Notes: generated by a model not told the origin, from the sequence alone. A DNA stretch of 64,000 bases from Homalodisca vitripennis (GCF_021130785.1 NC_060211.1:25343001-25407000); one strand, 5' to 3'; counted from the first letter of the stretch, positions 10,563-22,467 are shown. Made by a program: numbers and translations.

Positions 10563-11523
10563 AATACAGAGTTTGAGGTTATGCGGTGCAGTAGAATTTG
10601 TTACTAATTTGTATTCCTACATAATTTTGTTCTCATGATTAGTTGAAAGAAATATTAATTTTCTGCATCCGCCCTCCAAAGGTTAGTATAGTTTCAAATG
10701 CTGGAAGGAATTTTGTTGTTTAAAAGCTTTCCGTTTTAATTTTAATTTTACACTGAAATTGATATTCCTAAATCTCCCACCTGAAAATCCTGCATTGGCA
10801 AGACATTTATTTGCTATTTTCTCATCATTAATTATCTGTACATTATTTATAGAAATAAGGTATGATTTGAATAATTTTTGTGATAACAGATTGAGAAGGG
10901 GTGGGTTTAAGAGGAGGGTTAACATGTATGTTAAAAGGCCAGGTAATTCGAGGGGCAGATTAGTTCTGCTAACTACTTTTGATGTATAGGTGGGAATTAT
11001 TGTTTTATGATAGTTGGTTTATCTAATAGTTTTGAGTGGTATAAGGTTATCGTGTCCTCTTACTTTGCTAACCTATAATACTCAACCTTTCCAGTAACAA
11101 AAACTTATACAGCCTACCTTTAATTGAAATTGTCTGTTATTATCATATACAGACTTAATGTTGGCTTAAGAATTTATAAATTGACTGTTAGTAGTTCTTC
11201 TAAATGACCTTTTCAAATTACTTAAGACTTTGATGAGTACTATGCATTACATTGAAAAACAAATAAACAGTACAGACTGAAAGTAACAAAAGCTAAGGTC
11301 TTTAACTACTACACCACAGTTCATCCTCCAACACATGTAAAGCTGCCTAAGGTATTATAAACTTACACATACAGGCCTAAAAAGGCATATGTTTCTTTGC
11401 TCAGAACATTCCGAAACATAACAAATTGTTCATAGAGGCTGTTGAAGGTACAGTGACAAACCTTCTGGAGATGGACTTCAACCCACTGTATATTGAGAAT
11501 AGGCGTAGGATAAATTATGGGGA
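10563..11523. other. Intergenic, no feature seen
   Basis: Two overlapping open frames of about 80 residues at 10683-10989, one per strand, have no recognisable content. Nothing else stands out. Confidence 0.35.
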
Positions 11524-12086
11524 GGGTACGATAAGCGGACCCGGTTTTTTATATAAAAAATTGGTAAATGATATTACTTAACCATAAGAATTGATATAAT
11601 CAATCGATACTGATTCATTATTTTGAACAGTTAACTTAAATAATCTATATCAACAGCTGTTAACACTTTCAAATAATACACATAAGGTAATAGCCTATTT
11701 CAATTTTACATAAGTAACATTTGATCATTAAAAATGGCAGTCAATTTAAGAAAAATACACGACATTGCTTTGTAAAATGATAAGGCACATTTTACGTGCT
11801 TTCAACATGTTGGACTCGTACCGAAAAACCCATTATGTGAAATTTGTGGGAAAGAAACCACTGTAACTGTGAGAGGAGCAAATATGGTTGTCTTCAGTTT
11901 TCATAATTTTTGTTATAATAATTTGTTTAATAACTGTAAATATTACATTAATATTTTAATATAAAACATGATTGTTATTGAGGACTATACTTTTATATCG
12001 ATTGGTGGTCTGGGAGTGAGATACGAATATTAGGTATCGATGATTACATTCTTAGATATAAAATACTGGGTCCGCTTATCGTACCC
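11524..12086 (+). mobile_element. Non-autonomous DNA transposon, probably Merlin (IS1016/ISXO2-like)
   Basis: The ends are perfect 19-bp inverted repeats GGGTACGATAAGCGGACCC at 11524-11542 and 12068-12086, and similarity runs on into a T-rich stretch. A relic frame from 11734 reads MAVNLRKIHDIAL, stop, then FQHVGLVPKNPLCEICGKET. This resembles the N-terminus of Merlin/ISXO2 transposases, which carry a CxxC pair after a GLIP-type motif. The DDE part is missing. No target duplication is evident: the left flank is ATTATGGGGA and the right flank TATCCTAAAT. The TIR call is firm; the superfamily is inferred from the short peptide. Confidence 0.6.
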
Positions 12087-12099
12087 TATCCTAAATTAT

Positions 12100-13940
12100 A
12101 CTAGTTAGAGGTACAACCACTAGATATTATAAAAATAGTAGAAAGCCTAAAGAACTCTATAAGTCCAATATTTATGGTGTTCCTTGCTTTTGTTTTGAAA
12201 GAGGTGATCTGTAAAGTAGCAAACCCTCTATCAGCAGAAATAAAGTGTCATATTCAAGGTATATTTCTGGACGCTTTGAAGATTGCACGGACAGCCCCAT
12301 CTACAAGAAAGGAAATTGTGAGGAACTAGTAAATTACATGCCTGTTTCAGTTCTGCCAGTAGTGTCTAAGCTTATGGAGTTAATAATGAAAAAAAGTTGG
12401 TTGATTTTGAGTCCAGTAATCTGTTCAGCAACACTAACATGTGGCTTCAGGAGTGCATGTTCCATAACCGCTGTTATGATATATATATATAGTATCGAAG
12501 ATTTTGAGGCTTGTGACCTGTGATATGAGTTAAGCATTCAATTGTGCGCTGCATAAGATTCTACTTAGCAAGCTAAAATCCTATGGAATCAAAAGGAACA
12601 GTTTACAAAACCATTTTAGCTAACTCGAAAACGGACATCGGAGGGTATTGCTTGATGGGGCTACTTCAGGAAGTAGGGAAGTCATGGAACCTTTGCTATT
12701 CTTAAGTCTGGTGAATGACAAGTCTGGAAGGCAGACAACACTACTCATCTGCCCAGAGGAAAGTTGCCACACTCAGTGCTTCAGGAAGTTGATGACTTGT
12801 TAGTAGATGCCAAGAGGTGTACAAACTAAAATTAAATGAAGAAAACACAGGTACTTTGGGATTATACCGACCACATCCAGATATGAATTGTTATTTGACA
12901 TTTTGCTTCTACTGATTAGCGTAGAACAATATTTCATAAATATAAAACAGGAATTTTCTTATCGCAAACCCCTCCCGATCCTCAGACAGAGGTCAAAGTC
13001 GAGCGGTCTAGTATTGAAATGAATTGAATTTGAATTCAATTCAGCTGGTGCGTCACATTGTTGTACTTACGTGCCGCATTGTCTGTCAATTACGACATTA
13101 ACTCATCTTTGATATTGCTGCATTCTAGGTGTCACAGAAAACCCATTAGCAATCGTTGTAAGTTTGTAATTAAAGAGTTGTTTTTTCGTTCTATAATGTT
13201 TGTGTTCCTCATATTGGTGTGGTCGGTATAATCCCAAAGTACCAAAAAACACAATTACTATTCTGTACTCTACAAAATGGAGATATATTAGAAGACAACA
13301 GGGAGGCTGTTGAATAACTCATTTTTGGCTGAACCAAATTGGGATTACCACATAGACAAAGTCTGTACAAAACTCTCCAGGGTTATCTTTTTGCTGAGAA
13401 AACTGAGGAACGTGGTACCAGAGAAGTATCTGGTAACGGAGTAGTACCACATCTTTTCCACAGCCACCTACCTTATGGTATTCTGCAATGGAGCCATATG
13501 CCAGGATGCAGCAGGATACTTATTCTCCATAAGAAGGTACTGTGCATCATTACATCCTCGACCATCTGGAGCATTGTAGGTCTATTTGCAATCGCCTTAA
13601 AAATATTAACAGTTCAAGGCCAATGAACTCGCTTATATACATGAACGAGAATGTATTGCCGTTTGAGAGAAGACAATATGTTTATGGCTACAACACCCGC
13701 CATGCAAAAGTCCTAAACACCCTACAATCATAGACTGTCAAAATCATTGGACAGTTTTCCAATAGCAGCGGTCAAACTATACAATAGCCTACCGGAAAGC
13801 ATCATTAACATGAGCACTACTAAGTTCAGGGAAGCCATGTGGTCCAGACGTACAAGTAGGCCTATCTATGACCTCAAGGAACTTTTTAGACCTGCAGGTC
13901 TCCTAATATACATATTATTACTGGCAGCACAGTGAGTACA
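12100..13940 (+). pseudogene. LINE (jockey/CR1-type) reverse transcriptase relic, split by a MITE
   Basis: A plus-strand relic with frameshifts carries reverse transcriptase motifs in order. They are the fingers region DSPIYKKGNCEELVNYMPVS and LPVVSKLMELIM (about 12290-12390), GFRSACSITAV (about 12440), an ADNTT core (about 12730) where active enzymes have ADDTT, then KLKLNEEKT. The MITE at 12850-13243 interrupts after this. The C-terminal part resumes with WDYHIDKVCTKLSRVIFLLR (about 13340), YNTRHAKVL and FPIAAVKLYNSLPESI (about 13750), ending near 13935. The Asp-to-Asn change in the catalytic core, stops and frameshifts show it is inactive. No endonuclease domain or poly(A) tail was seen. 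Confidence 0.85.
12850..13243. mobile_element. MITE family A, copy 2, inserted in the LINE
   Basis: It is bounded by the same GGTACTTTGGGATTATACCG ends as copy 1 (1129-1880), but in opposite orientation and only 394 bp long. The left flank is AAAACACA (12842-12849). The right flank is AAAAAACACA (13244-13253), an 8-bp duplication with two extra A's. Removing the element and one flank restores the LINE reading frame around KLKLNEEKTQ, which confirms the insertion site. Confidence 0.88.
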
Positions 13941-14029
13941 AACTAAAACAGTACTGTCACTATCTGCTATACTGAATATACTATAAAACATGGTTCGTAT
14001 CCATCATTCTGTTAGTGATTAACTTTTAG

Positions 14030-14130
14030 AGCAGGGTTGCCCAAACTTTTTGCGGCAAAAAGGACAAAAATAAAATCAATTTTTATGAATGTCCTCACCT
14101 CATAAAATATAACGACACAGAATGGAGGCT
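14030..14130. mobile_element. Possible end of a hAT-type MITE
   Basis: GCAGGGTTGCCCAAACTTTT resembles the common terminal sequence of hAT/Charlie-type elements. No matching opposite end was found, so this is a fragment or a coincidence. Confidence 0.25.
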
Positions 14131-14204
14131 TTTACAATTATTGTAAGATAATATTAATGTATTTTAATTATTTATTTTTGATTATAGGTTTGATAAGAAA
14201 AAAA

Positions 14205-14444
14205 ATGTGGGTTCTCCAGAATTGTATAGCAACTCTCGCTCGGCTTGGGAATGTATCCGCATGCTATCAGTGTTGTCGCAGTGGTCTGCAGCTAGGTCCA
14301 GCCAGTGTCGCTCTGCAGAGAATAAACTTCCACACGAGCGAGCAACAGTTGAGACAGTCACTATTCCCGGAACCGAAAAAGTGGCCTACTTATAATGAAA
14401 AAGTCTTCCCTCCTCAACAGCCTGATGAAGAGAGGAGACCTGCT
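14205..14444 (+). CDS. mRpL22: mRpL22 (mitochondrial ribosomal protein uL22m), exon 1
   Basis: mRpL22 is a component of the large mitochondrial ribosomal subunit and lines the exit-tunnel side. This exon runs from ATG at 14205 to the donor gtaagt at 14445 and encodes 80 residues. It has an arginine- and leucine-rich start without acidic residues (MWVLQNCIATLARLGN), fitting a mitochondrial targeting peptide. Then come INFHTSEQQLRQ and the conserved KVFPPQQPDEERRPA, like YPPQLPGEPRRPA in the human protein. A pyrimidine-rich stretch ending in ATAG lies just upstream (14188), so an upstream untranslated exon is possible. The three exons together give 224 residues, in the family's usual range. No promoter was recognised. 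Confidence 0.93.
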
Positions 14445-16089
14445 GTAAGTCTTGTAACACGGTAATCTGTAAATTATTACATACCACCTAATTTTCCTAC
14501 ACAATGATTTTTATGAGTACAGTAAGCCTATTTTAATAATATATTAAAACACAAAAAAGATTCAAAATATTAATAAATGTCCTGCAGAGTTTTACCAAAA
14601 AGTATACAAGTTAATTTCTTTATCTTATTACTTTGCAATGGACCATTATAAAACAATACCAAATATGCTATGTAAATTAACCCTTCCCACGTCACAGACG
14701 GATATATTCAAATGGTAGACCATTTGATCAAAACGCCAAGTATAGTTATGTCCGATATTACAGACTATGTCTCTTGGAGAGTTTTTTAGTTCACAAAAGG
14801 CCTTTAAAATGCTCGGTGCACGCTCCGTGCTTATCGTGATTGCCAAGGTAATATTTATAAATGACCTTCACTCTGCGGCATCGGAAGGGGAGCGTTCTTT
14901 GTCTAACTCCGACAATGGCTATCCAGCCATGTTAGTGAGAGGTTACTGTTGCTCTTTGCTGTTTTACAATAGCACTTGAAAACATGTAATGCAATTGAGA
15001 ATCCTGCAAGTTGTGAAGTGCGGTAATACAGTTTTTGTTGGCTAAGAACAATAACCCAATTGAGATTTATTGGCAACATTGGAGTTTATGGGACGATGTG
15101 ATTACTAAAGGTGGAGTGCAGTGGCGCATTAGGTTTAAAAATGGCTGAACCAATGTGCTTGATGATGAACAAAGTAGACGACCAAGCATTGTGACCGATG
15201 AAATTATTTCTAAAGTTGAGAATATTAAATAAAACCACCGTTTCGCAATAACAACTCTCAATTAGTTTTCCTCAAATTTCAAGGAGTTTGTTACACGAAA
15301 TCGTTAAGCAGAAGATAGTTTACCATAAAGTTTGCATGACAACACACAGCAAATCGGACTCGAGAATTCCTAAATGCTTTTAAGTGGGAGGTATTTCCAC
15401 ATCCGTCTTATAGGCCAGATCTTGCACCCAGCGACTGCCACCTGTTTCAAGTAATGAAGACCTGGCTTGCTACGCAGCGCTTTAATGACAATGTGGAACT
15501 GCGGTAGGGTGTGACTACATTAGGCGGCAGAATTTTATAACGCTAGAATTTTTAAATTAGTTCACAACTATGTGCCTAAATTTGTACTGTGACTATGTTG
15601 AAAAATAGTATTTTAGTGTCACCTTCAAATGTATATAATATAATTTTTCTTGTACTTTGTTTTTATCAAAATGAAATCTTCTTTCTGTGTAGCCCTCGTA
15701 TTATGGTTCTTAATATTTTAAAATTTAGTTTGCGGTGTAACTTCTCTTTGGCATTACAGGGACTTTAATTAATACTTGTGAAATTACTCACTTATTGTGT
15801 TCAAAGGATTAAAAATGCGCTTAGATATAGGTCTATTTATGACGTTTCATATGTTAATGGCTGTACAAATTTCAACTATACGAAGTTCTTTTTCCAATAA
15901 CACAAACTTCATTAACACAATAGCATTCCTCAAATATTTAAAAACATAAATTTGTACTATTTATTACTATTGGAATAGTCTTATTCAGCAGTGTATACTT
16001 TCATGAAAGAGTTTATAGCTGCTAAAGTTTGTTTTGCATCTAACACTGATGTTGTAGAACAAATAGTGATATAATTTTGTTTTAAACAG
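14445..16089 (+). other. mRpL22 intron 1
   Basis: Phase-0 intron of 1,645 bp with a GTAAGT donor and a TTTTAAACAG acceptor. It carries the mariner relic at 15086-15610. The remainder shows no recognisable feature. Confidence 0.85.
15086..15610 (+). pseudogene. Mariner-type transposase relic in mRpL22 intron 1
   Basis: Plus-strand frames give DDEQSRRPSIVTDEIISKVE and NHRFAITTL (the helix-turn-helix part of mariner transposases). A large deletion of the catalytic core follows, then LSGRYFHIRLIGQILHPATA and TMWNC...AAEFYNARIFKLVHNYV, which align to the C-terminal region where intact elements read HPPYSPDLAPSD and AAEFYDEGI. Stops and frameshifts abound and no TIRs were identified. The relic lies in the same orientation as the host gene. 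Confidence 0.8.
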
Positions 16090-16303
16090 TATGTTTGCCA
16101 CATGAAGCTAAACATCCATCACAGCCCGAAGAAGATGTGGTATGTGGCAATATTAGTAAGGGGGATGTCAGTTGATGAAGCAGTAAAACAGCTCAGTTTT
16201 GTGCCAAGGAAAGGGGCTGTTCATGTTAAGGAAACCATTCTGGAAGCTCAAAGACTAGCTGTTGAAGAGCACAATGTCGAGTTCAAAAGTAACTTATGGG
16301 TTG
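16090..16303 (+). CDS. mRpL22: mRpL22 exon 2
   Basis: The exon is bounded by acceptor acag at 16086-16089 and donor gtaagt at 16304, and ends in phase 1. It encodes the core uL22 fold: HSPKKMWYVAILVRGMSVDE and AVKQLSFVPRKGA, then EAQRLAVEEHNVEFKSNLWV. The human counterparts are KDKMWYLAKLIRGMSIDQA and DHNVEFRSNLYIAES. Nothing is broken. Confidence 0.95.
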
Positions 16304-17804
16304 GTAAGTTTTTGTAATTTCCTCACAAATACTTATATAAATGTGGTCTTGAATACAGAGACAAGCTTGTCATGAGGAAAACATTTAGTAAGAGAAGTTT
16401 AGTACAAGTATGTCGCTTAAATATTCAATATATATTGCAGATATTGATTCTAAAGTGACGGAAGTATGTGCTGTATATAATGAATCAATTTCTGTACATG
16501 ACTATTAAAGTTAAAAAATTGTTGATACTCGTTGATTAATTAAGTAGAAAAATTTCCATTTCGTTAAAAACAATCAGTTATATCCTTCTACTAACACCTC
16601 TTGCTTGTTTTTCTTTTGTAGATGAGCCTTATATTTCTCAGGAATACTACTTATTTGTCATAAACAACTGCACACCTTTTTGATCTGATTGTACTGTATT
16701 AGCTATATTTTATAAAATGCAAGTGAAGGTGAATAAAGTGTCAGCATTGCAGATTTAAATACATTTTTAGGTAATACTTGATACTATCTAAAAAATATAT
16801 GAGTATAGTCATATGGACATGACAGAATCAGGAGGAAACATCAGTACCATGTAGTTGCCTCCTTGCAGGGAATAGGCTTGGTTAAAATGAATTAAGTTAA
16901 CATATAGGGGCCATTCCGTAATTATGTAACTCTAAAATCAGACTTTCAGAACCTCTCCCCTTTGTAATGGTAACACTAACCCACCCTCAATAATTACGTT
17001 AATACTCCCACCAATACTCCCCTAATTTATATTATTCTAAAAATTGTGATATAACAAAGACAATTTAAAACTCCAAAGAAAAATGTTATTTATTTATACA
17101 AAACTGGCATTCCTCAACTGTAGTTGACTGTTTTTTCTGTTTCTTCTTGGTTTGTAATTTTTGTTACTTAAATCAACGATCGATACAGTTTTTCCCTGTC
17201 TACTATTAGATATTTTAACTATAATCTAAATGCAACCTTACTCAGTCATTACTCAATTACATGGCATAGGACTCCCTGTGCTGTTAAGGCAATACTACTG
17301 TATAAGAACAAAAAAACTGTGATTCTACCTGGCCGAATTTAACTTGATAAAAGCAGATTTTTACACTTAATATGTGCTGAATTTTGCATGTCAAACTATA
17401 ACAATGTTTTACTTAGGCAAATGGAACGCACGTAAATTTTTCCGAGTCTGTGTCAAAATTAATTTTAAGGAATAGTTTGTGTTAGTTCATTGCATTTGCT
17501 GAGTTGCTTGCACGATGTAGTGAAGTTTTGATTTGCATAACGTCAGACCAACATCTGTCCTTTTATTTTTATTGCTATATTTCTTACAGCTGAAATTGTA
17601 ACAGAGCTGGACGTTTTATTTTTTATGGTGGTCTTTATTTTTCTGTGTTGATGTTCTTGTTTATTATGATCTTATAGTCCTTTTTATAACGTTTTGTTTT
17701 ATTCCCTGAAGATGGTTTAAGCTGAAATACGGAAATTGTTTACTAATATCTTCTTATTTCTTATTGAAGATAAATATATATATATATATATATATAAATA
17801 TAAT

Positions 17805-17861
<57 letters not shown>

Positions 17862-18156
17862 TACATATAAATAAGTCAAAATATATATAAAAATTACACA
17901 CACATACATATATTACATATTTTTGTCCTTGTTAATCTATAAATAGTTTTTTAATTTCTTTTTTTTTCAACAGCTTACCTAGTTGTCGAGCAAATTGAAG
18001 TTAAAACCTTCATTGCACAACAGTTTGACATTAAGGTATTTACGATAGACAACTATTGTGTACCACGATCAACAAGTTCACTTCCCACAATTTAGACTTT
18101 ATGTGTCCCCAACCCTCAAAATTTGGATTTCTGATAAAAATTGTGAAATGTTACAG
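16304..18156 (+). other. mRpL22 intron 2
   Basis: Phase-1 intron of 1,853 bp with a GTAAGT donor and a TTACAG acceptor. It holds a dinucleotide repeat at 17774-17861. A segment near 16909 (GGGGCCATTCCGTAATTATG) resembles the end of a widespread insect MITE, but no partner end was found. Confidence 0.85.
17774..17861. repeat. Compound (TA)n(TG)n(TA)n microsatellite
   Basis: A run of TA, then AATATAATTG, then nine TG steps, then TA again. It lies in intron 2 of mRpL22. Confidence 0.95.
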
Positions 18157-18377
18157 CGGAGTCATTTGTCGGGAAGGGTTTGACTGTGAAAGGACTTCGT
18201 CGCCATGCTAGGATGAGACCTGGCAGAATAGACTATCGCTATTGCCATTACTTCGTACGTCTGGAGGAGGGGCCTCCACCCAAGCAGTACTACTGGTCTG
18301 AAGATCGATCAGGCGAGGGATTGCTTAAGAAATGGCTCCAGGAAAAGCGTGATAGGGCAATACTTAACACGCTTTAA
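18157..18377 (+). CDS. mRpL22: mRpL22 exon 3 (C-terminus)
   Basis: After the acceptor the split codon G|CG gives Ala, then ESFVGKGLTVKGLRRHARMR and the conserved YCHYFVRLEEGPPPKQYY. The reading frame ends RDRAILNTL and TAA at 18375-18377; the human protein ends RSRTIVHTL. The three coding exons sum to 675 nt, an exact multiple of three. No exact AATAAA was seen in the next 120 bases. Confidence 0.95.
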
Positions 18378-18939
18378 TGGTAATAATAAGTTTGTCCAGG
18401 AGTCATACATATACAAGATGTATTTTTTAAGTAAAACCCATTTTGCTATTAAGAAATATATATAGTGAATATCATAAACATACTAGGCTACTTTTCTCCA
18501 GTTCTATAAAATTTTGAATTTTGTTCCAACATTTTTTATACAGCTCAACGAATACTACATTTTTGTATCAAAGAAATCTATAACCCATGAAAAAAATTGA
18601 TCCATAACTGCTGTTTTTTCTGGATCTCACACGGATCAACATCACTGTACAAGACAGTAGGCCATGCACTTGTTTTTATGGTACACCACAGTTTTTGTCC
18701 AGGTCACATATTACTCGGAAGCATTGATGCTGTGCCTCTCAGCATAAAATTCACTAACAAATTCCATTTTCCTTCTAAAAGATAGTTGTCAATATATGAT
18801 CGAGCTGAAATTGTTAGTTTGTCTTTCACTTTGATTAGAAATTATGTATGTCGCATTTGTTGAAACTAAGGAACAACTTCCTGACTTAACCAAATAAAAA
18901 AAGACAGAAATCAATTTGTGCATATTTTAATTTTTTTAA
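18378..18939. other. mRpL22 3' flank, no further feature seen
   Basis: AT-rich. The left end of the adjacent piggyBac element should lie here or near 18885 (a TTAA is present), but no sequence matching its right terminus was found. Confidence 0.35.
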
Positions 18940-20946
18940 GACATCTTCCTCTCTTTCCTGGTTGTGGATCATCTCCTGGTTCCTTTTCGATGCCGGAAAG
19001 ACGTGAAGCCAAACTACGAATTTCTCAGGGAAGATTTTGCTTCACAGCACATGATGCCATGTGGGGCTGAATGAGTGATCTTCCTAAGGTTTTTAAATAG
19101 TCATCCCTTTTCAATATTTGAAGATTAGAATTCAATACAATGTAACCATTAAGTGCAGCAATATTTAAAAATGAAAAAAAAAATGCACAGAGGCCACCGT
19201 TTTGTTCCCCTAGCCACTGTATATTCTCCACACATGGCATCGCAAACGTCCACACCACCTTTAGTCTTATTGTAGTAGGTTATAATACTTGGTTTCATCA
19301 TGTCACCAGTATCAACATCTATTTCGTTATCATTATGCATGGAGGAGAAAAGCAGTACACATTTATTACGCTTCGGTACATAAGACACTAAGGTAACATC
19401 TTCTTGGAAACCAAATGTACTGGTATGTTGTACTCTGTTTTTTATGTGCTAAGAATTGTACTGGAACTTGAGGTTTATTTTTTTTTAAAGTACCTACAAC
19501 TGTGAGATTTTTTTGTCTCAAGGTCTTTACAACATTGTATGAGTTAAACCAGTTATCTATGGTTACGTTTCTACCTAAACCTGCTACAGGTCCAACAAGC
19601 CGAAAAACATCATCTGCTTTGTTACTGATTTTGTAAGGCCCCTCTGGTTGAGCAGCTGTATATATTTCTAAGTTTTCAACATAATAGGTTTTTGAGCAAG
19701 CTTGGATATAAATCTTAATACCGTATTTAGCTGGCTTATTAGGGATATACATCCTAAACTTGCACCGACCTCGGTAAGGGACAAGCATCTCATCTAATGT
19801 AACATTTTCAGAGGGAGTAAAATATTTATTACAATTAGAGATAAACATATCTGTCAGTTTTCTCAGTGCAGCTAGATTGTCCAGTCTTTTCCTTTCTTCC
19901 CTGGTATGAATGTTATCAAATCGCAGACGAGTTAGAAACCGAAATCGTTTTAGAGACATAGCTGCCCTAAAGATTTCTACTCCAGTTCCATCCGTTTTCG
20001 AAAACTGCTCTATGTTCATTTTGCTGCCATGTAATGCACCGGCTATATACAGTAAGCCAAAATAAGCCTTAATTTCAATTATGTCTGTCTTTCTAGCCAT
20101 ATTTAGGTCAGTTGTGTAATTTTGTTGTACAGAGTCAATATAAATATTTGTAGATTCAACTACCAATTCAATCAAAGGTTCGTTAAAAAATAAATTCCAA
20201 GAGTCAATTGGTGTGTCTACTTACATGGCAGCTCTTATGCTTCCAGGCAAATGCATTGATACAAGGTTGTGAGCTCTTGTTCGGACATTACGTGGAAAAC
20301 AAGTTTTTCTCCATTTGGTCTTTCCATCACGACCTACATAAAAACATGAAGGGGTACCTGACTCAGGTGCGGCAGAAACACGCTCGGCAGAACTAGTTGA
20401 GGCAATAGGTGATTGATCATCAACACTATATGAAGTATGCAGTTCCGGTTCTAAATTGTCTGGTTCTTCTTCACTGAACCCTGAACCCACACTCGCTGTT
20501 ACTGTAGTGATCACTATACACTTCAAAGGTCGGATCAGCGTCTGTATCGTCACTTTCCTGTTCACAGTTCAATATTCGGTCTATTTCACTATTTCTAAGA
20601 TCCTGGTCATGTTCTACAGTTATATATACAAATTTACAACACTAAAACACAAAATTGTGCAGGTAATTGCCACAACCAACAGAACTTACACAAAATGAGA
20701 ATGGCCGAAAACAGTAACGAGAACGAACGGTCGGGCTGGGTCTCACAGGCCCACATGCACTTTGACTCCGATCAAACTGATAACTGACGGAAATAACAAC
20801 CGGATGCAGATAACAGCGCTCTCTTCAGGTTGTTCCTGGAAGGTACACGACCACTCGGATTAAAATAAAAACTGAAACTTAAAAAAAAAACTATAGAAAA
20901 ATAAATGCTGGGTCTCACAGACCTAGCCCGACCGTTCTAGAGTTAA
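18940..20946 (-). mobile_element. PiggyBac element with inactivated transposase
   Basis: PiggyBac enzymes cut and paste DNA at TTAA. The minus-strand transposase relic begins near 20600 with an acidic N-terminus (NCEQESDDTDADPTFEVYSD). It shifts frame, continues to WRKTCFPRNVRTRAHNLVS, and meets an in-frame stop near 20222. The longest intact piece (20175-19366) has FGLLYIAGALHGSKMNIEQF, VTLDEMLVPYRGRCKFRMYI and TIDNWFNSYNVV. Downstream come SSMHNDNEID and KGGVDVCDAMC, so three catalytic-region aspartates can be placed. A frameshift near 19420 and another in a T10 run near 19180 break it, and the C-terminal Cys-rich region is only partial (about 18940-19010). The right end is a TTAA (20943-20946) preceded by subterminal inverted repeats. 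The left end was not found. Confidence 0.88.
20726..20935. repeat. Subterminal inverted repeats of the piggyBac right end
   Basis: CGGTCGGGCTGGGTCTCACA (20728 onward) is mirrored by GGGTCTCACAGACCTAGCCC then GACCG (to 20935), with about 150 bp between the two arms. The outer arm ends seven bases before the terminal TTAA. Such internal repeats are typical transposase contact sites in piggyBac-type ends. Confidence 0.6.
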
Positions 20947-21157
20947 ACATTATAAATGTCTACTTCTTAGCACACAGTAAGACACTATGGCTACAAGTAG
21001 CAACTAGACATACGTAAAGCAAGCTAGGAAAAGCATATATACATTGTAGCAATTACATCTCATTTCCACTTTTATTTATAGGAGGACAGTATACTTGAAA
21101 TATCCCAAGTATGTAATTTTTAGAACTGTGTAAGGTCTTTATAAATACTATTGTAAA

Positions 21158-21326
21158 TTTTTAGAAGCATTAGGGGAGGACTTGATAGGTTGTTTTCGGC
21201 GGTTTGTTGAACTGCTGAAGTTGTAGACTGGTAGTCCTCATGGTGTTTTCGGGGTGCGCAAAAGGCCCTTGAGGCTTAAGTGCATGGCAGTAGGCCGCCC
21301 CAAGGAAAAAAAAAAAAAAAAAAAAA
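21158..21326 (+). mobile_element. Short 3' end of a retroposon with poly(A) tail
   Basis: A GC-richer segment ending in GGCCGCCCCAAGG then about 21 A's is typical of the 3' end of a non-LTR element or SINE. Candidate target duplications TGTAAAT flank it (21151-21157 and about 21327-21333). No coding remains and the family is not identified. Confidence 0.5.
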
Positions 21327-21333
21327 TGTAAAT

Positions 21334-22223
21334 AAAAAAAATATATAAATTTTATAATGCCAAATGTAAAACAGACGTATATGGGGTGTATGTATAGGGG
21401 CACCAAAATAATCTGGAATAATTTTTATAAACTATATATTTATTTTTCTTTTAATACAATCTTATCCTCTTGAAAATACTCATCATGTTTGATCAATTTT
21501 TCTTTTCAGAGTTTCCATTGTTAGAAAAGACATCATATTTATATTCAATAATGGCCGATAGCCCCGTTCTTGGTTTTTTTTTCTAAATATTGTCAGCATT
21601 GCCAAATTTAATTTCTGTTGTGCCACTCTTCATTTGTAAAAGAATCACACACTCTTGAGGTTATGTGAGTAAAGTGTTTGAGGCAGGTACTACGCATCTC
21701 GTTAGCAATTTTTTTGCCAGAAAAAAACTGGCAAGCAGGTATTGCTTTGTGTGGAAAGTGCCAGAAGCTGAAATTTCGTAGCAATCATTTTCATTCCCAA
21801 ATCTTCAGTTAAAATTCGTCAAATAAAGATCCAAGTTATTTACTTTTATCATTAGTGTCGGCTTTCTAGCAAGCTGACAGAATGCTCATCAACTTTTATT
21901 AACTGAGATGGCTGAATTAAAAAGGGTAGTTGGAGCAGAGCTCTCATACCCAGTGGGACTTATGACAGAGAGTAAACTAGGTTCAGAAGAGCCGTATTGA
22001 CAGAAATTAATATACATACATGTAAACTCTCGTGGTGAGGAGAAATATTTGCTGCCGTCGGAATAGTGTTGGACATATCTCTATTTGTCAATTGGTTTTC
22101 TAAAAGAATGAATTGCTGCTGGAATAAAAGTATTTCATAAATAAATAATGAGCAAAATTCATGTTTAAGCTCCTGTATTGCAATAAACAGTATTTAACTA
22201 GGTTTTTACAAATTTTTAGTAAA
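21334..22223. other. Intergenic, no feature seen
   Basis: No coding, tandem or inverted structure that I can support. Confidence 0.35.
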
Positions 22224-22467
22224 CAATCCAAAAGCACAAAAGTGCTTATGCGTTTCAATGTAATAGCACCAATGTCCACATCCGAATCCGTACTGATAAG
22301 ACAACCAAACGTGTTTGAAATGTTTAAAAAAATATTTTAATTCCATGTTTATTTGTGTTGTTATAATTAATGATGACGCCCAGTGCCAAAACATTTTAAT
22401 GATTTTAATACTCCTTTAAAGCTGATGTAATGTCGAAACGCTTAAGCACAACAGTGCTTTTGGATTG
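22224..22467. mobile_element. MITE of 244 bp with ~45-bp TIRs
   Basis: The left end CAATCCAAAAGCACAAAAGT and right end (inverted) CAATCCAAAAGCACTGTTGT both continue with GCTTA(T/A)GCGTTTC. Each terminus also contains its own small palindrome, AAGCAC...GTGCTT. No clear target duplication is present, so the superfamily is open. Confidence 0.75.

Noticed and set aside
16905..17040. Complete MITE in mRpL22 intron 2
   Set aside because: Only one end-like sequence (GGGGCCATTCCGTAATTATG) is visible and no inverted partner occurs nearby.
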